From contig CM012955.1 of NCBI GenBank assembly GCA_000181795.3, forward strand, positions 14,244,058 to 14,308,057: a stretch of DNA of 64,000 nt, written 5' to 3'. The notes under the pieces were generated by a model. It saw nothing but the letters and a program-made list of their open reading frames with translations. It did no database searches and was not told the DNA's origin. The translations under genes were made by a program, and so were the position numbers. Below, piece by piece: positions 48,801-59,974 of this stretch. Source of the DNA: Trichinella spiralis. Its lineage: Eukaryota > Nematoda > Enoplea > Trichinellida > Trichinellidae. Numbering within the stretch: the first letter of the stretch is position 1; each line of letters begins with the position of its first letter.

Positions 48801-51800
48801 TTTTACTTTATCCTGTGTACAACTTTCAGAGCTAACGAATCGATGTATCATTCGTTGGGTTTCGCGACACTGTCCTTCATAAAAGCGGTGATGACATGTG
48901 ACGAAGTATGTTGAAAATATGCCATTTGGAAAAAAAATAATTTATTTATTTAAATTATTGTTAATATCTTTTAAAAATTATTGTATTTATTTATTTATTT
49001 CTTATAAAATGCCAAGGTGAATCACCTGTAAGGTGGTCATTTTCGTATACTTTGAGCAGGTTTTGAAACTTAAAACGTTGCAAGAAGAACCAGCTTTCAG
49101 TTTGAGGTTTAGAAATTTTTGGTTTCTGATTTGATTTTGAGATTTTTATCTTAAATTGACCTTCAACATGCCCTGTGCAAATTTCTATCATTTCAGCTAC
49201 TGATAACTTTTCCCATTTAGTATTTTATCAACATTGTGTATAATAATTTCAACCGAAATACCAGATTAATATTAATTTTTTTCATATCATTTAAAAATTA
49301 TGCGACAAAGAAAGAAGAAATCAATTACCACTTTCACTTTACATAACAATTGAGCAATTAATACTTTTATACATAATTTATTGTGTTTGTTCAAGAAATT
49401 AGTCAAAAATGATGTCAAGAACACAAATGGATATGATTTATTTTTGTAAATGAAAAATATGTTATTGCATTGTTAAATATTAAAAGTACAAATTGTACAA
49501 TTTATGTTGAAGAAAAAAAGGATTTTTTTTTTTCATTTTCTCCCATTTATAAATTCACTACAATTCAATTATTTCAACTTGTTATTAGTTGTAAGATGTT
49601 AAAATTTAGATGCAAATGAAAATACTCGACGAATTGGTAATGCTTCTTATTTTTTAGTTCAGAGTGAGCATTTTGCAAATAAAGCAAAGCATTTATAACT
49701 AAGCAAAAGAAAAAAACACTAATAATATAATTTTTAGAAGGATGTGAACAAGGCTGTAGGTTTGACCAAAATTGCTAGCAGTGTTTGTGAAAAATTTCGC
49801 AAGCCGAACAATTTGACCGATCGTTTGGTGAATCTGAGCATTTCTGCAGACGAAAACAATTACACTCAAGGTAATATGGTGAAAATTATAATTTCATAAA
49901 TTTATTATCAATATTTCTTTTCTATTTATCTCTAATCAGAACAACTCCATGCTGAACTGTGCTATGCCGAAGCTTTACTTGAACGTGCTTTGCTTACATT
50001 TGTGCAAGATGAAAATTTGATGAATTTTATCAAAGGCGCTGTCCGGTCACGTACTTGTTACATGTCATACAAGTGAGTAATTTTTATAATAAGATTTCAA
50101 AATTTCCACGGTGGAAAAATGTAAAATTGAAGTTGTAAGAATATTTTTAAAAAATTGAATTAAATTAAAAAAAATTCATTATTGTAGAAAATGTGTACAA
50201 TATTTGGTGTCCCATTTTTGGACTGATGAAAATATCCGATCTCATTATGAGTCAGGAGTGAAGCTCGGCTATGGGACTTTCAATTTGCTAGTTTCAGCGC
50301 TTCCACAACGAGTTCTACGACTGCTCGAATTTGCTGGTTTTAGCGGTAAATTTTTTGATCAAAATCCCCCCCCCCCCACTTTCACACCTCATCCATCATA
50401 CACAGACAAATTGATTTATTCCTTTTTACAGGGGATCGAGTGTACGCTTTAAATGCATTGAAAAGCGCCGCTTTTATGCACCACACCCTCCGTTGGCCTC
50501 TCAGCGCTTTGGTTTTGCTAGTTTGGAATTTAATTGTTGTTTATTGTCTTGGAACGGGAGAATCTGATTTGGAATTATCAAAAACTTTGATACGTACTCT
50601 GCTCATGCATTTTCCAAAAGTAACATGCCGAAGCTTATAATTAATTTTCTTTTTCTACTGATGCTTTTACAACTGAATGAAATATACGCTTTCTTCTTAT
50701 ATTATCATTCATAAGGTAAAAGAGGTTGATTCATCATTTTTTCAGAGTTCATTGGTTCTGTTCTTTGCGGGTCGTTATGCAGAAATACATGGAAATTTTA
50801 TCAAAGTGAATTAGCTCAAAAAAAAATATACACTAACTAATTGTAAAATAATTTCATTTTTTAAGACTGAAGAATTGTTGCAAAAATCCATTGACCAACA
50901 GTCGACCATGCGAGGATTTCATCATATTTGCTTTTGGGAATTGATGTTTTGCAATTCGTTTCAACAAAATTGGAAACAAGCGTTCAAATATGCCGATCTG
51001 CTTTACGTGGAAAATCACTGGTCTCGATCTTCGTATGCATATTTTTGCGCGTCCCTGCTTATTGCGCAGAATACATCCGACTGCAATGCCAACGTCGAAG
51101 AGAACAGGGAAAAAATTTTACAATACATGAGGTAGTAGAGTGGAAAAAAAATATATTATTGTTTATCTGTTTTTTTAATCAAATTTCAGGCAAGTGCCAT
51201 TGTTGAAAGTAAAACTCAGTGGAAAATCGCTTCCTTTGGAAAAATTTTGCGTCACCAAATCTGCCCAATTTTTCAATCACAACTTTCTATTTATTCCAAT
51301 TTACGTGAGTGATATATTTTTTAAAAAAAACATTTTTTTTGAAATATTTCACTTGTGGAAATTTTTCAGGAATTAATCTATTTTTATGGTGGTTTTTCTT
51401 GCTTGGCTAACAATGAAATCGCTATGAAAGCTGTCCTGGAAGATATTGAAAGTAAATACAAACTTTTGGCCGGTCATTCATCGAGTAATTTGAGTAAATG
51501 ATTCTTTTTTAAGAAAAAAAAATATATTCATAATTTCATAATTCATCATTTTGCAGACGTCAGCGCGGATGATTATTGTCTGTATTTGTTCATGAAAGCG
51601 ATGTGCCTGAAACACTTGCAGAGTCCTTTTCAAGCGGAACAATGTCTGATGGAAGTGATATCACGGTAAGTGAATTTTGCTTCAATTTTTTTTGCTTAAT
51701 ATATTTTTTATTTTTACAGAAAAGTTGATCTTAAAGTGAACACATATTTATTATCGAATGCTTATTTGGAAATTGCACTATTGCACTACGAAAGCGGTAA

Positions 51801-52352
51801 TGTGGAATCGGTGAAAAACTATTTGACAAAAGCAAAGTAAGTTTTACGAAATGCAAATAATAAGAAAAAAAAAATTAATTTTACTTACGTTAAATACGGT
51901 GGTCGATTGAGTATGACGAAACTTTTCGTTCTGGACAAAATATTCGACCACAACCATATTTCGACGAAGAGAAAATTTGGGTAGAAAAAATTGACGTTGC
52001 AGGCATGTTTGAATTGTTAACAAAAAGAAAAATTAACCGCACAGCAACAGAGTCGAGAAAATCGGTTTCTTGCATTTCCATTTTATTCCAGATAAAAATT
52101 ATCTTCGTCGATGTTGTATTTTGTCTGCACAATTGGGCGTTGTCTCGTTTTCAAAAAAAAAAAGAAATAATTGAAACTTTTTATTTTAACAATCATAATT
52201 TTAATATTATCGTCGTGTTTTTTTTCGTTTATGTTAATTAAAAACACTTACAGTAATTGTGAAATTTTAGAGAATGCAAGAATTATTTGGTCGAATCGCG
52301 AACACATTTTCGTATTCATTCACTTGAGATGCGGTTGAAGAACTCTTCATAG
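45806..52352 (+). CDS. TTC39-family tetratricopeptide protein, 14 exons, about 575 aa
   Basis: TTC39 proteins (IML2/outer-membrane TPR family) are cytoplasmic TPR-like proteins; TTC39B affects LXR stability and lipid metabolism in mammals. Exons: 45806-45841, 48615-48754, 48830-48905, 49738-49870, 49940-50072, 50188-50345, 50432-50619, 50746-50805, 50866-51131, 51190-51304, 51370-51484, 51557-51665, 51720-51836, 52271-52352. Landmarks: 'AVNLFFNNQFDEA', 'ESMYHSLGFATLSFIKAVMT', 'HAELCYAEALLERALLTFVQ', 'GAVRSRTCYM', 'GVKLGYGTFNLLVSALP', 'RLLEFAGFSG', 'FHHICFWELMF..SFQQNW', 'AGKSLP'-type 'SGKSLPLEKF' and 'LVESRTHFRIHSLE'. The ATG at 45806 is the first in frame, but the frame stays open 5' to a splice acceptor at 45738, so more N-terminal sequence is possible. 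The donor of exon 11 may be 9 nt further. Confidence 0.92.
45842..48614. other. TTC39 intron 1
   Basis: A 2.8 kb intron, long for this locus. It has (TG)n at 47833-47861, a GTG/GCG-rich run at 47208-47238 and (TA)n at 48466-48488. No nested gene was recognised. Confidence 0.7.
47833..47861. repeat. (TG)n microsatellite
   Basis: About 13 TG dinucleotides in TTC39 intron 1. Confidence 0.95.
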
Positions 52353-53882
52353 ATACAATTGATCGCAAGGTTTGAAAAAAAGAAGAAAAAACAATCATTA
52401 CGGTGCTTATTTTTTTTTTGTTTGTTTGTACTGATTCTATTTTGATAACTGTTTCGAAAAATATTGGATCAAATTATATGTTAATTTTGTAATTGATTTG
52501 TTTTATGCAAAAGAAACGATTGAAGACATTAAAAACAAGAAATTAAACAAGTTTATTTGTTGTTGTTGTGGGTTGTTTGAAAATTATGATTAGTGATTGT
52601 GAGCAAGACGAAAAACAAACATACTGATCGAACGAAAGTTGTGCAAAATGCTTGTTTACTTTTTAATTTCAAAAATTATTTCATTTTTGAAAAAGAAATT
52701 ACAAAAGTTACAACAGTCGAAGGAAAGCAGTTGTGCTCGTGTTTGACTATTTTATCAACGAACAATTTTCAATAAATCTTCTCAAAATAAACACTGTCAC
52801 GGTCGAAAAACAGATAATAATGATGATAATGGGCATCGAATGACAAAAATCTGCATTTCAAGCTGAAAAGTGCAACAAATATCTGTAAAATATTCAATGG
52901 CAAAATTGTTCAAGTTCAAACATTGATACTTCGATCAGGAGCATCATTTCAGTGTTGTTTGTTTGTTTGTCGATGAAAATTTACAGCTTTTGAATTTTTT
53001 CGTCAAATCAGAGTTTTATTTGTTTAGTTTGAAATTTTCTCCTTGTCTCTGTTTTCACAATTCTGTTTCTGATATCAGTTGAAATTTTGGTCATTGGATA
53101 CAAATTTTGATGTAAAAACTAAAAATAAAAAAAAATGATCATCATCATCATCATCATCGTTGAATAGTGCAGAAAAATTTTCACTCCACTTTGAGCATCC
53201 CGAATGACAAATGTCAGCATTAATCATTCCGAATTGGAGTTGGTGAACAAATGTTCGAACATTCACAAACATCTGTAAAGTTTGTTGGCAGATATTTTTT
53301 TGCTTTCGAACTAAAAATCAAGCCAGTTTAAATGAGATGAAAAAGATTACCGTATGTGTTTGTTTACTGTAAAATTGTTTAAAGTTTTTTTTTCACATTC
53401 GAAAAAGAGGAGAAAAAAAATTTTCAATTGTGGTTGTTATGCTTTTTGGAAAGTTGTAATCACAGTGGGCGGCTGAAAAGAATGAAACGGGTGAATTTGA
53501 AACAATGACAACAAGTGGATGAAAATTTTTCAAAAAATTTCCAATAAACTGAGACAAAAGTATAATTTCGTCGTACTGTTCCAAAGACAGCACGATGACT
53601 GGTTTTTTTCAATGTTTTGTTTTGAAAAGTAAAATAAACAAAAAAAAATAGAATAATTTTTATTGGTTGAATTTTTGAAAATGACAAATGAATGAGTGAA
53701 AAATTTTCCATCTTGTCAGTTATGTTAGAGATGGGTTGGATGAAAAAATTTCCTCGATGTTCATTTTCTGTTCGTCGCACGACGTACGCGAAAGCGTCTT
53801 CTCCTATTAACTGCAGGATCAATTTGGAGAAAAAAAAATTTTAATTTTTTTTTTAATTTGAACAAACAGTCCCAAAATTGAG
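52353..53882. other. TTC39 3' flank
   Basis: AT-rich with no recognised exon. AATAAA at 52771-52776 may end the TTC39 transcript. A (ATC)n run lies at 53136-53158. Confidence 0.45.
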
Positions 53883-54035
53883 ATGCGGTTGTTTGTAATA
53901 TTTCAAATTTTGATCATATTTGTTGCGATTATTGCGATGGCAGTTTTGGCGATTTTTGTTCATTTGATTTTCAATTTTCGACCAATCGCTTCGGCCCAGA
54001 TGCGTCGTCACCGGCATCGCCATCGACGCCGATAG
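53883..54035 (+). CDS. Possible 50-aa membrane micropeptide
   Basis: An ATG frame of 50 codons: a long hydrophobic segment (residues 3-30, including FVAIIAMAVLAIFVHLIF) followed by 'ASAQMRRHRHRHRRR' and a stop. The form is that of a signal-anchor peptide with an extreme His/Arg tail. It is too short to judge by length and lies 430 bp upstream of the Wnt4 start in the same orientation, so it could also be an upstream ORF in the Wnt4 leader. I know no family for it. Speculative. Confidence 0.2.
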   Translation: MRLFVIFQILIIFVAIIAMAVLAIFVHLIFNFRPIASAQMRRHRHRHRRR

Positions 54036-54464
54036 CAGTGGATGACAACTGTTGTATGCAAATTTACTGACTGAGAAAAAGAAAACGTTGCATATTCAAT
54101 ACTGGTGTTTTGTTTTGTTTTCTTTTAAAAAAGATACAAACGAATTGTGTTATTTGAAATTTCCACTTTACACATAAAAGTGTGGTAAAATTGAATGTGA
54201 AAAAAATAATAAAATTTGTATAATAATAATAATTACAATTATTATTACTGTTGTTGGTTTTTCTGCTTTTCACCGCCACATCATCGGCAAAAAAGAACGA
54301 CAAATCGCATCAGACAGCGGCAGCTGAATGGTGCATAAATTCAGCGTATGATTTGATCGTTCTCCCATTGGTCGATCAACTTTGTATCAATTTCAAATAT
54401 CTGCATTGGGATTTTCCACTTGGTCCATTTCAACTACATTCAGACGACCATTGAACGTACAGTG

Positions 54465-56843
54465 ATGCCGGTTCGAATTTGTTTCATCGGATCTCTTTAC
54501 CAATGGATGATTATCTTCTTGTGTTTGTGTCTCACCGGAGTCAGCAACATCGGTTGGCTGTGAGTGTCTTTTTTTCACGGTTAAATTTCAATTTAATAAT
54601 TTTCTATAAATAATATGATGAGAAAAATTTGAATTTTATTTTTTCAATGATGACAAAACTGGCAGAGTTGCAATTGAACGTTTTAACCCCAAATGTTGCA
54701 TTTGTATTCTGGGAAACGTAAAATGTAGTTTTTTTCTCTTTTCAATGTTATACATAGAAAAAGAAAAACGTAATGTGGTGCAACAGTTTGTTGAAAATGA
54801 AAAACATATATTAATTATTACATATAGAATGAAGAGAAGAATTACAAAAATGATTTACAACGTAGCAGCGAATGTTCAATTTCAGTTCAAGGAGGCTATC
54901 AAGTTTTTCTTATCATTTCGTATTTATGCGGTGGAATACTTTTTTTTTTCAATCACTACACGAAATATTTTCTTTCATCTTGTGAAATTTTATTGATAAA
55001 TAATTTTTCGGAGCAAAGTTAAATTCGTCGTCGTCCAATTTATCATTTCCATCAATACAATCAAACCAAAAAGGCCAATAAATTACAACGTTCGATTTTA
55101 CGTACTCGATTTGATTCTATATTTATTTTTATTATCGGTAATATTTTTTTTCCTCCCCCCGTTTGCAATTTCTCTCTCCCCCCCAAGTGACACTCGATAA
55201 TGTGCAGTTATTTATTTCGATCAACTTTCATTTTTGTTTGTTCATCGCAGATTGCATTTCAAAGAAATAAAAAAAAACAATATAAACAACCCTTCGACAG
55301 CCAACCATTTTCGAAAGAAACAATGGAAAAATTTGCATACTCTCTTACTGTACAAATTTGGACGGTAATAAGAGTCAGTGCGAGTGTCGGTGTTATTTTT
55401 TTTTCTCAGTGAAGATAAATTGAAAAGTACGTTGAATACATGTTGACAGTGATGACGTTGCAAAAGAAGAAAAAGAAAAAATCAACCAAGATGAGCAAAA
55501 GTAGTTTGTTGTGAATTTTCTTTTTCAATCATCGAGCATTCTGTCTGTCTGTCTGTCTGTTAGCTTGTTTTGTCTGATAAGACGAGTTGAAAAATTATTT
55601 TTCACCATTTAATGTTTATTGAACAATAAAAATACTTTTCTATTCTCGAAAAGTCAAACAAACAAACCATCAATGGACGCCTGTTGCACAATAATCTCTT
55701 TGTATATGTTTAATTTTTCAGCTCTGTTGCCCATCTTTCGTCGATGACGCAGTTCAGTACGAGCGTCTGTCGGACCATCATGGGTTTGAACAAGCGTCAA
55801 ATACGGCTTTGCCGTCAAAATACTGAACACATGAACAGTGTAAAAATGGGCGCTTTGATGTCGATTGTCGAATGTCAATTCCAATTTCGAAATCGAAGAT
55901 GGAACTGCACCTCCAACGACGAAAATTACTACTTCGGGCGTGTCTTGCAAGCCGGTAATTTTTTTCGTTGTTCTTTTTTTTTGATCGTCCGAAAATATTT
56001 GCATAATTTCCTTTTTTCATTCTTTGGATTTTCAGGTACGAGAGAAGCGGCGTTTGTACACGCGGTCACTTCGGCCGGTGTGGCGCACATGATAACGCAC
56101 GACTGCAGCAATGGCAAGTTGGAAAAATGCGGATGCGACAACAGCATGAACGGCGTTCATGATCAAGGTTTCCAATGGGCTGGTTGTTCGGATAATGTTC
56201 TCTATGGGACGGCATTTTCACGTCAATTTGTCGATGCCAGTGAAAAACGCAAACATAAAAGTTTAGAAAGAGTTCAAATGAATTTGCACAACAACGAAGC
56301 CGGACGTAAAGTATGCCCTTGAATATGTGTTGTGTGTGTAATTTTTTTGCAAAGTGAACTTTTTCCTTTTTACAGGCAATAGAAAAGCACATGAAAATTC
56401 AATGCAAATGCCACGGAGTTTCTGGATCCTGCGAAGTGAAAACATGCTGGCGTGTTATGCCGTCGTTCAGAGAAGTCGGCTACATTTTGAAAGATAAATT
56501 CGATGGTGCCACCGAAGTGGTCCCCAGGCGGGTCAATTCTCGCTTTATGCTAGCGCCGGCCCATTCCCAATTCAAACCGCATACTGTGGAAGATTTGGTC
56601 TATTTGCACGAATCGCCGGATTATTGTAATCCCAACAACGCCACCGGCACTTTGGGTACATTTGGGCGAGTTTGTAACAAAACTTCCAAAGCTATCGACG
56701 GTTGTGGTCTGCTCTGCTGCGGTAGAGGCTACGTTACACGTTTTGAAAAAAGATCCGAACGATGCCATTGCAAATTCCACTGGTGTTGCTATGTCAAATG
56801 CAAAGAATGCATCAAAACGGTCGAAGTGAACACGTGTCTGTGA
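54465..56843 (+). CDS. WNT4: Wnt ligand, Wnt4-type, 4 exons, 356 aa
   Basis: A secreted lipid-modified signal protein. Exons: 54465-54559, 55722-55954, 56036-56310, 56376-56843, all in frame. A signal peptide lies in the first about 27 residues ([13 protein letters not shown]). Wnt landmarks follow: '[13 protein letters not shown]', '[17 protein letters not shown]', 'GCDNSMNGV' and '[14 protein letters not shown]'. 'LHNNEAGRK' and the palmitoleoylation loop '[16 protein letters not shown]' with its acylated Ser come next. '[12 protein letters not shown]', '[12 protein letters not shown]', '[16 protein letters not shown]' and the Cys-rich end '[20 protein letters not shown]' complete it. The EVxPRR and DLVYL pattern is closest to vertebrate WNT4 (351 aa). 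Intron 1 is 1.16 kb. A poly(A) signal is at 57267-57272. Confidence 0.95.
54560..55721. other. Wnt4 intron 1
   Basis: 1162-bp intron with a T-rich acceptor. A (TCTG)n run lies at 55542-55560. No nested gene recognised. Confidence 0.75.
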
Positions 56844-57266
56844 TTCACAACATTCGACTGACCAGTGGACATTTTCTTACACATCATTTAAATTTAAATT
56901 CATTTTCAACAAGTTCAAAATTATTGGGCGAAAAATTATGCGGTGATAATAATAATAATATTATTATTATATTCATCTTTTTTTTCTTCTTCTTTAAAAT
57001 ATTGATTAGCAAAGTAATAAAAATGTCCAATTTGGTTGTCGGTAAAATGGGTTTTTCGTTCATCTTATGGGGAAAATTATTCTCCAATAGTATTGAAAAA
57101 AAAAAAAGAATAAACCATCTTAACAATGATGAAACAAAATTTAATAACTTCCAAACAACCAATACCGACAATTTTTCCAATTTTGGCAATATAATAAATA
57201 ATCAATTATCCATCCCTGTTTCTTTCTCTCTGTTCAAAACAGAACACTTTCCAAATAATAATTAAT

Positions 57267-57272
57267 AATAAA
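57267..57272 (+). terminator. Wnt4 poly(A) signal
   Basis: AATAAA 424 nt after the Wnt stop, and 78 bp before the stop of the convergent INPP5A-like gene. Confidence 0.5.
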
Positions 57273-57349
57273 TAATGGCTTTGCCATCTGCAACCGTAAA
57301 AGAAAATAAACCAAGTGAATAGAAAATTTCTTCGTCCATAATTTTCATA

Positions 57350-59974
57350 TCATTTCAAACAAATTGTGCAAATCATCGCAACAGGCTGCAAATGGAAGAT
57401 TTAAATTTAAACGTTTCTGTTTGGGAAAACATTTGAACGTTTTTCTACCTTGCTTTGACCAAGATATTCTGCCTCGCCAACTAATCCATAATAAAGACCA
57501 GAACTGCTGAAAGAATCCTAGAAAAAAGATTGGTAAATATTTGAATATTTTACAAGATTAAATTTTCACGTGGTGTATTTTTTCTCGGGTTCTTTGATTG
57601 ATCAAAACTCGACTTCTCCAAGCTGGGCATTCGGTGCGTACAAAGTTCGGCTCTTTGCCAAAAGTTGGTCCCAATTCGTACGGATCCGTGGGTGCGAAAT
57701 AGATGTTCGGCTCGTAAAGGGATCCTTTCAAAAATGGTTCCAATTCACAGTCGTATTTTCTAACCAACTGACCATTGCATGTACCAAATAGCCAGTCGTG
57801 ATTTTCGTGAAAATTAAACTGGGTCCGTGTAACTGTGAAAATTTTCTGAAAATTGAAAAATTCCAAAAATTTTTTAAACATATTTTGAAATATTGAAATT
57901 TTACTCGTAGTGACAAATCGTAAGCTTCCAATTGGTCGTTGTTGTCATTTTCGACAATTCTCGCTTTGTTCAAATTCATTTGATCCTGATTAATCAATTT
58001 CATCTTTTCTTCTGTAGTTCAATACAGTAATACTGTTTGAAAATTGTTTACCTTCAAAAAACGTTCGCAATCAATTGAACAGTTGAAATTTCCAAAAAAC
58101 ACCACACATTCTTCGTTCATGTAAGTTTCAAGTCTTAAAATTGCAATCAATTGGTAATCATTTATTAAATAAAAATTTTCAATTCTTTTCTATAAATAAA
58201 TAAATATATATACCTTTCGAGAATCAAACTGAATTCGTGTCTTCGACGATGAGAATTTTCCGATGGCCACTGAAAATTTACAAATTCACTAGTTGTGTTT
58301 AGTTGATATTTTCAAAATAAATCCGACAAATTAATCGCTTACATTTAAACATCCATCTAATGGTGAATTGTCAGGACTCAGTATCAAATTGACGAAATCA
58401 AATGATCTAAAAGTATTTTATGTGACTAATTGTTTTTTTTTGTTTATAAAAAAATATTTAAATTCACTTGTTATGTAACAACCATCTTGTCATCATGAAT
58501 CCTACTGGGTTTTCGGTATTGCCGCCGATTCTTTCAAAATCGACATTTTTGCTTTGATTGGCCGATTCGTGCAAATCGCCTTTCACTGTCACGTAGGAAT
58601 TCACTGGAAGCATGTTTCGAAATTTTGCATAATAATCAAGAAAGAAATAACAATAATCGATTACTTCTGTAATCGTACAGAGCAGGTTGGGCGATCGCTT
58701 TACAATAATAAATGTTGCACATTCCCTAGAATAGAAAAAAAAACCATATTTATGACACCACAAGCAGTGCAATGTTTGATGATAAAAATTATACATGCTC
58801 ACCAAATAATCCACTGCATTCACTTCTCGGCAACAATCGAACTCCATCATTGCAGGATTTGAAGAAATTTCTCTGAGAAAAAGAAAGAAATTAAAAAAAA
58901 AAATTACTTTCGTCTGATTGAATAATTTTGTTTTTTTTTTCTTTTTGGAGATGTTTGTGAAAATTAATTGCATGGGAAAAAAAAGAAATGTGAAATTTAA
59001 TCGAAACATTTTTCCATTTAATGTCAGTCATTCTTTTTTCTTTTTTTTTTGAACTTTTCCTATTTCAATATGCAAATTAACGATTGAATAAGTGAAAAAA
59101 AAGTGGAAATCAGTTGGATGTTTCTTTTTTATTTTTTGAAGGAAAAGTACAGAAAATGAGAACAGCATGTCGTGATAGTTTTATTACTATTTTCATGACC
59201 GGTGATTTGTAAGCAATGTGTAAAGAGTACACGTTTATTGTGTTGTTTATTGTATTGTATGGCATCGACGAGAGCGTGATTTTACGACGCACTGAAAATT
59301 GCAACTCCCTTTGGCCAATGGGAGAAAAGTTTAAATTTTAATTAGAAATTTTTATATCAAACCCATTTTGGAAAATACAAATCAATGGTATAAACAACAC
59401 ACAAATCACAGAATACAACGAATGAATTATTATTATTATTAAACTTGTTTGCTCACCTTAACAAATTGTTCAAAAATTCATCAGCATTACTGAAAGAAGA
59501 AGAAGAAGAGTTGCTGTTGCTGTTGTTGTTGTTGTTGTTGTTGTTATTGTTGTTGTTGATGTTGTTCAAACCTTGTAAATGTATTGCAGCAAAAACTGGC
59601 TTTTGATCACCAATTTCTTTTGCAACCGTTGCTGACCAATTTTCCAAAACTTTTTTTGACTAAAAATATTCATAATTGAAAAAAAAATTTTTTTATCAAC
59701 AAGTAAATCATGCAAAAATAAATGAACATTTCCATCATTTGATTTTTCATATTTTCATCAATATCAAAGTAAATTATTAGTCGAACTTTTTTTTCAATTG
59801 CATGGATTGATTGTGTACAGTTGGTTTTGTTTGTCAACTTTCTCCTACCGCCCCGTTTTCTTATTTGCAAAAGATCCTCGAAAAGAATGGGAAAATTTGC
59901 ATATTTACCTCGTTCATCAGAGATGCAACGTTGGCAGTGATGAAAATCATTCTCGTATAATCCGGTGACGTCAT
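57350..59974 (-). CDS. INPP5A-family inositol 5-phosphatase homologue with degraded active site, 12 exons, 405 aa
   Basis: Exons 5' to 3': 59909-59974, 59457-59659, 58803-58872, 58665-58725, 58468-58603, 58343-58406, 58214-58269, 58052-58133, 57905-58003, 57570-57845, 57449-57517, 57350-57385. All phases join; human INPP5A is 412 aa. Family matches in order are 'MIFITANVASL' (human 'VLLVTANVGSL'), 'ENW', 'KPVFAAIHLQ', 'GFMMTRW', 'SFDFVNL', 'VVFFGNFN', 'ECPAW' and 'SKPVAM'. INPP5A cleaves the 5-phosphate of IP3 and IP4 at the plasma membrane. Here the key residues differ: the Glu of HCQE is Gly52, the His of NIHL is Ile187, the Asp of GDFN is Asn234, CDR is RSR (356-358) and DHKPV is QSKPV (392-396). 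An Asn/Ser run follows motif 2. The C-terminal CaaX-type end of vertebrate INPP5A is absent. Probably a pseudo-enzyme. Confidence 0.82.
59512..59562 (-). repeat. Coding trinucleotide run (poly-Asn/Ser)
   Basis: A GTT/GCT run on the plus strand encodes about a dozen Asn followed by a mixed Asn/Ser and Ser stretch in exon 2 of the INPP5A-like gene, in a surface loop just after motif 2. Confidence 0.85.

Noticed and set aside
58464-59009. 181-codon minus-strand frame
   Set aside because: It runs through introns and out-of-phase parts of the INPP5A-like exons; the spliced reading gives the conserved family sequence instead.
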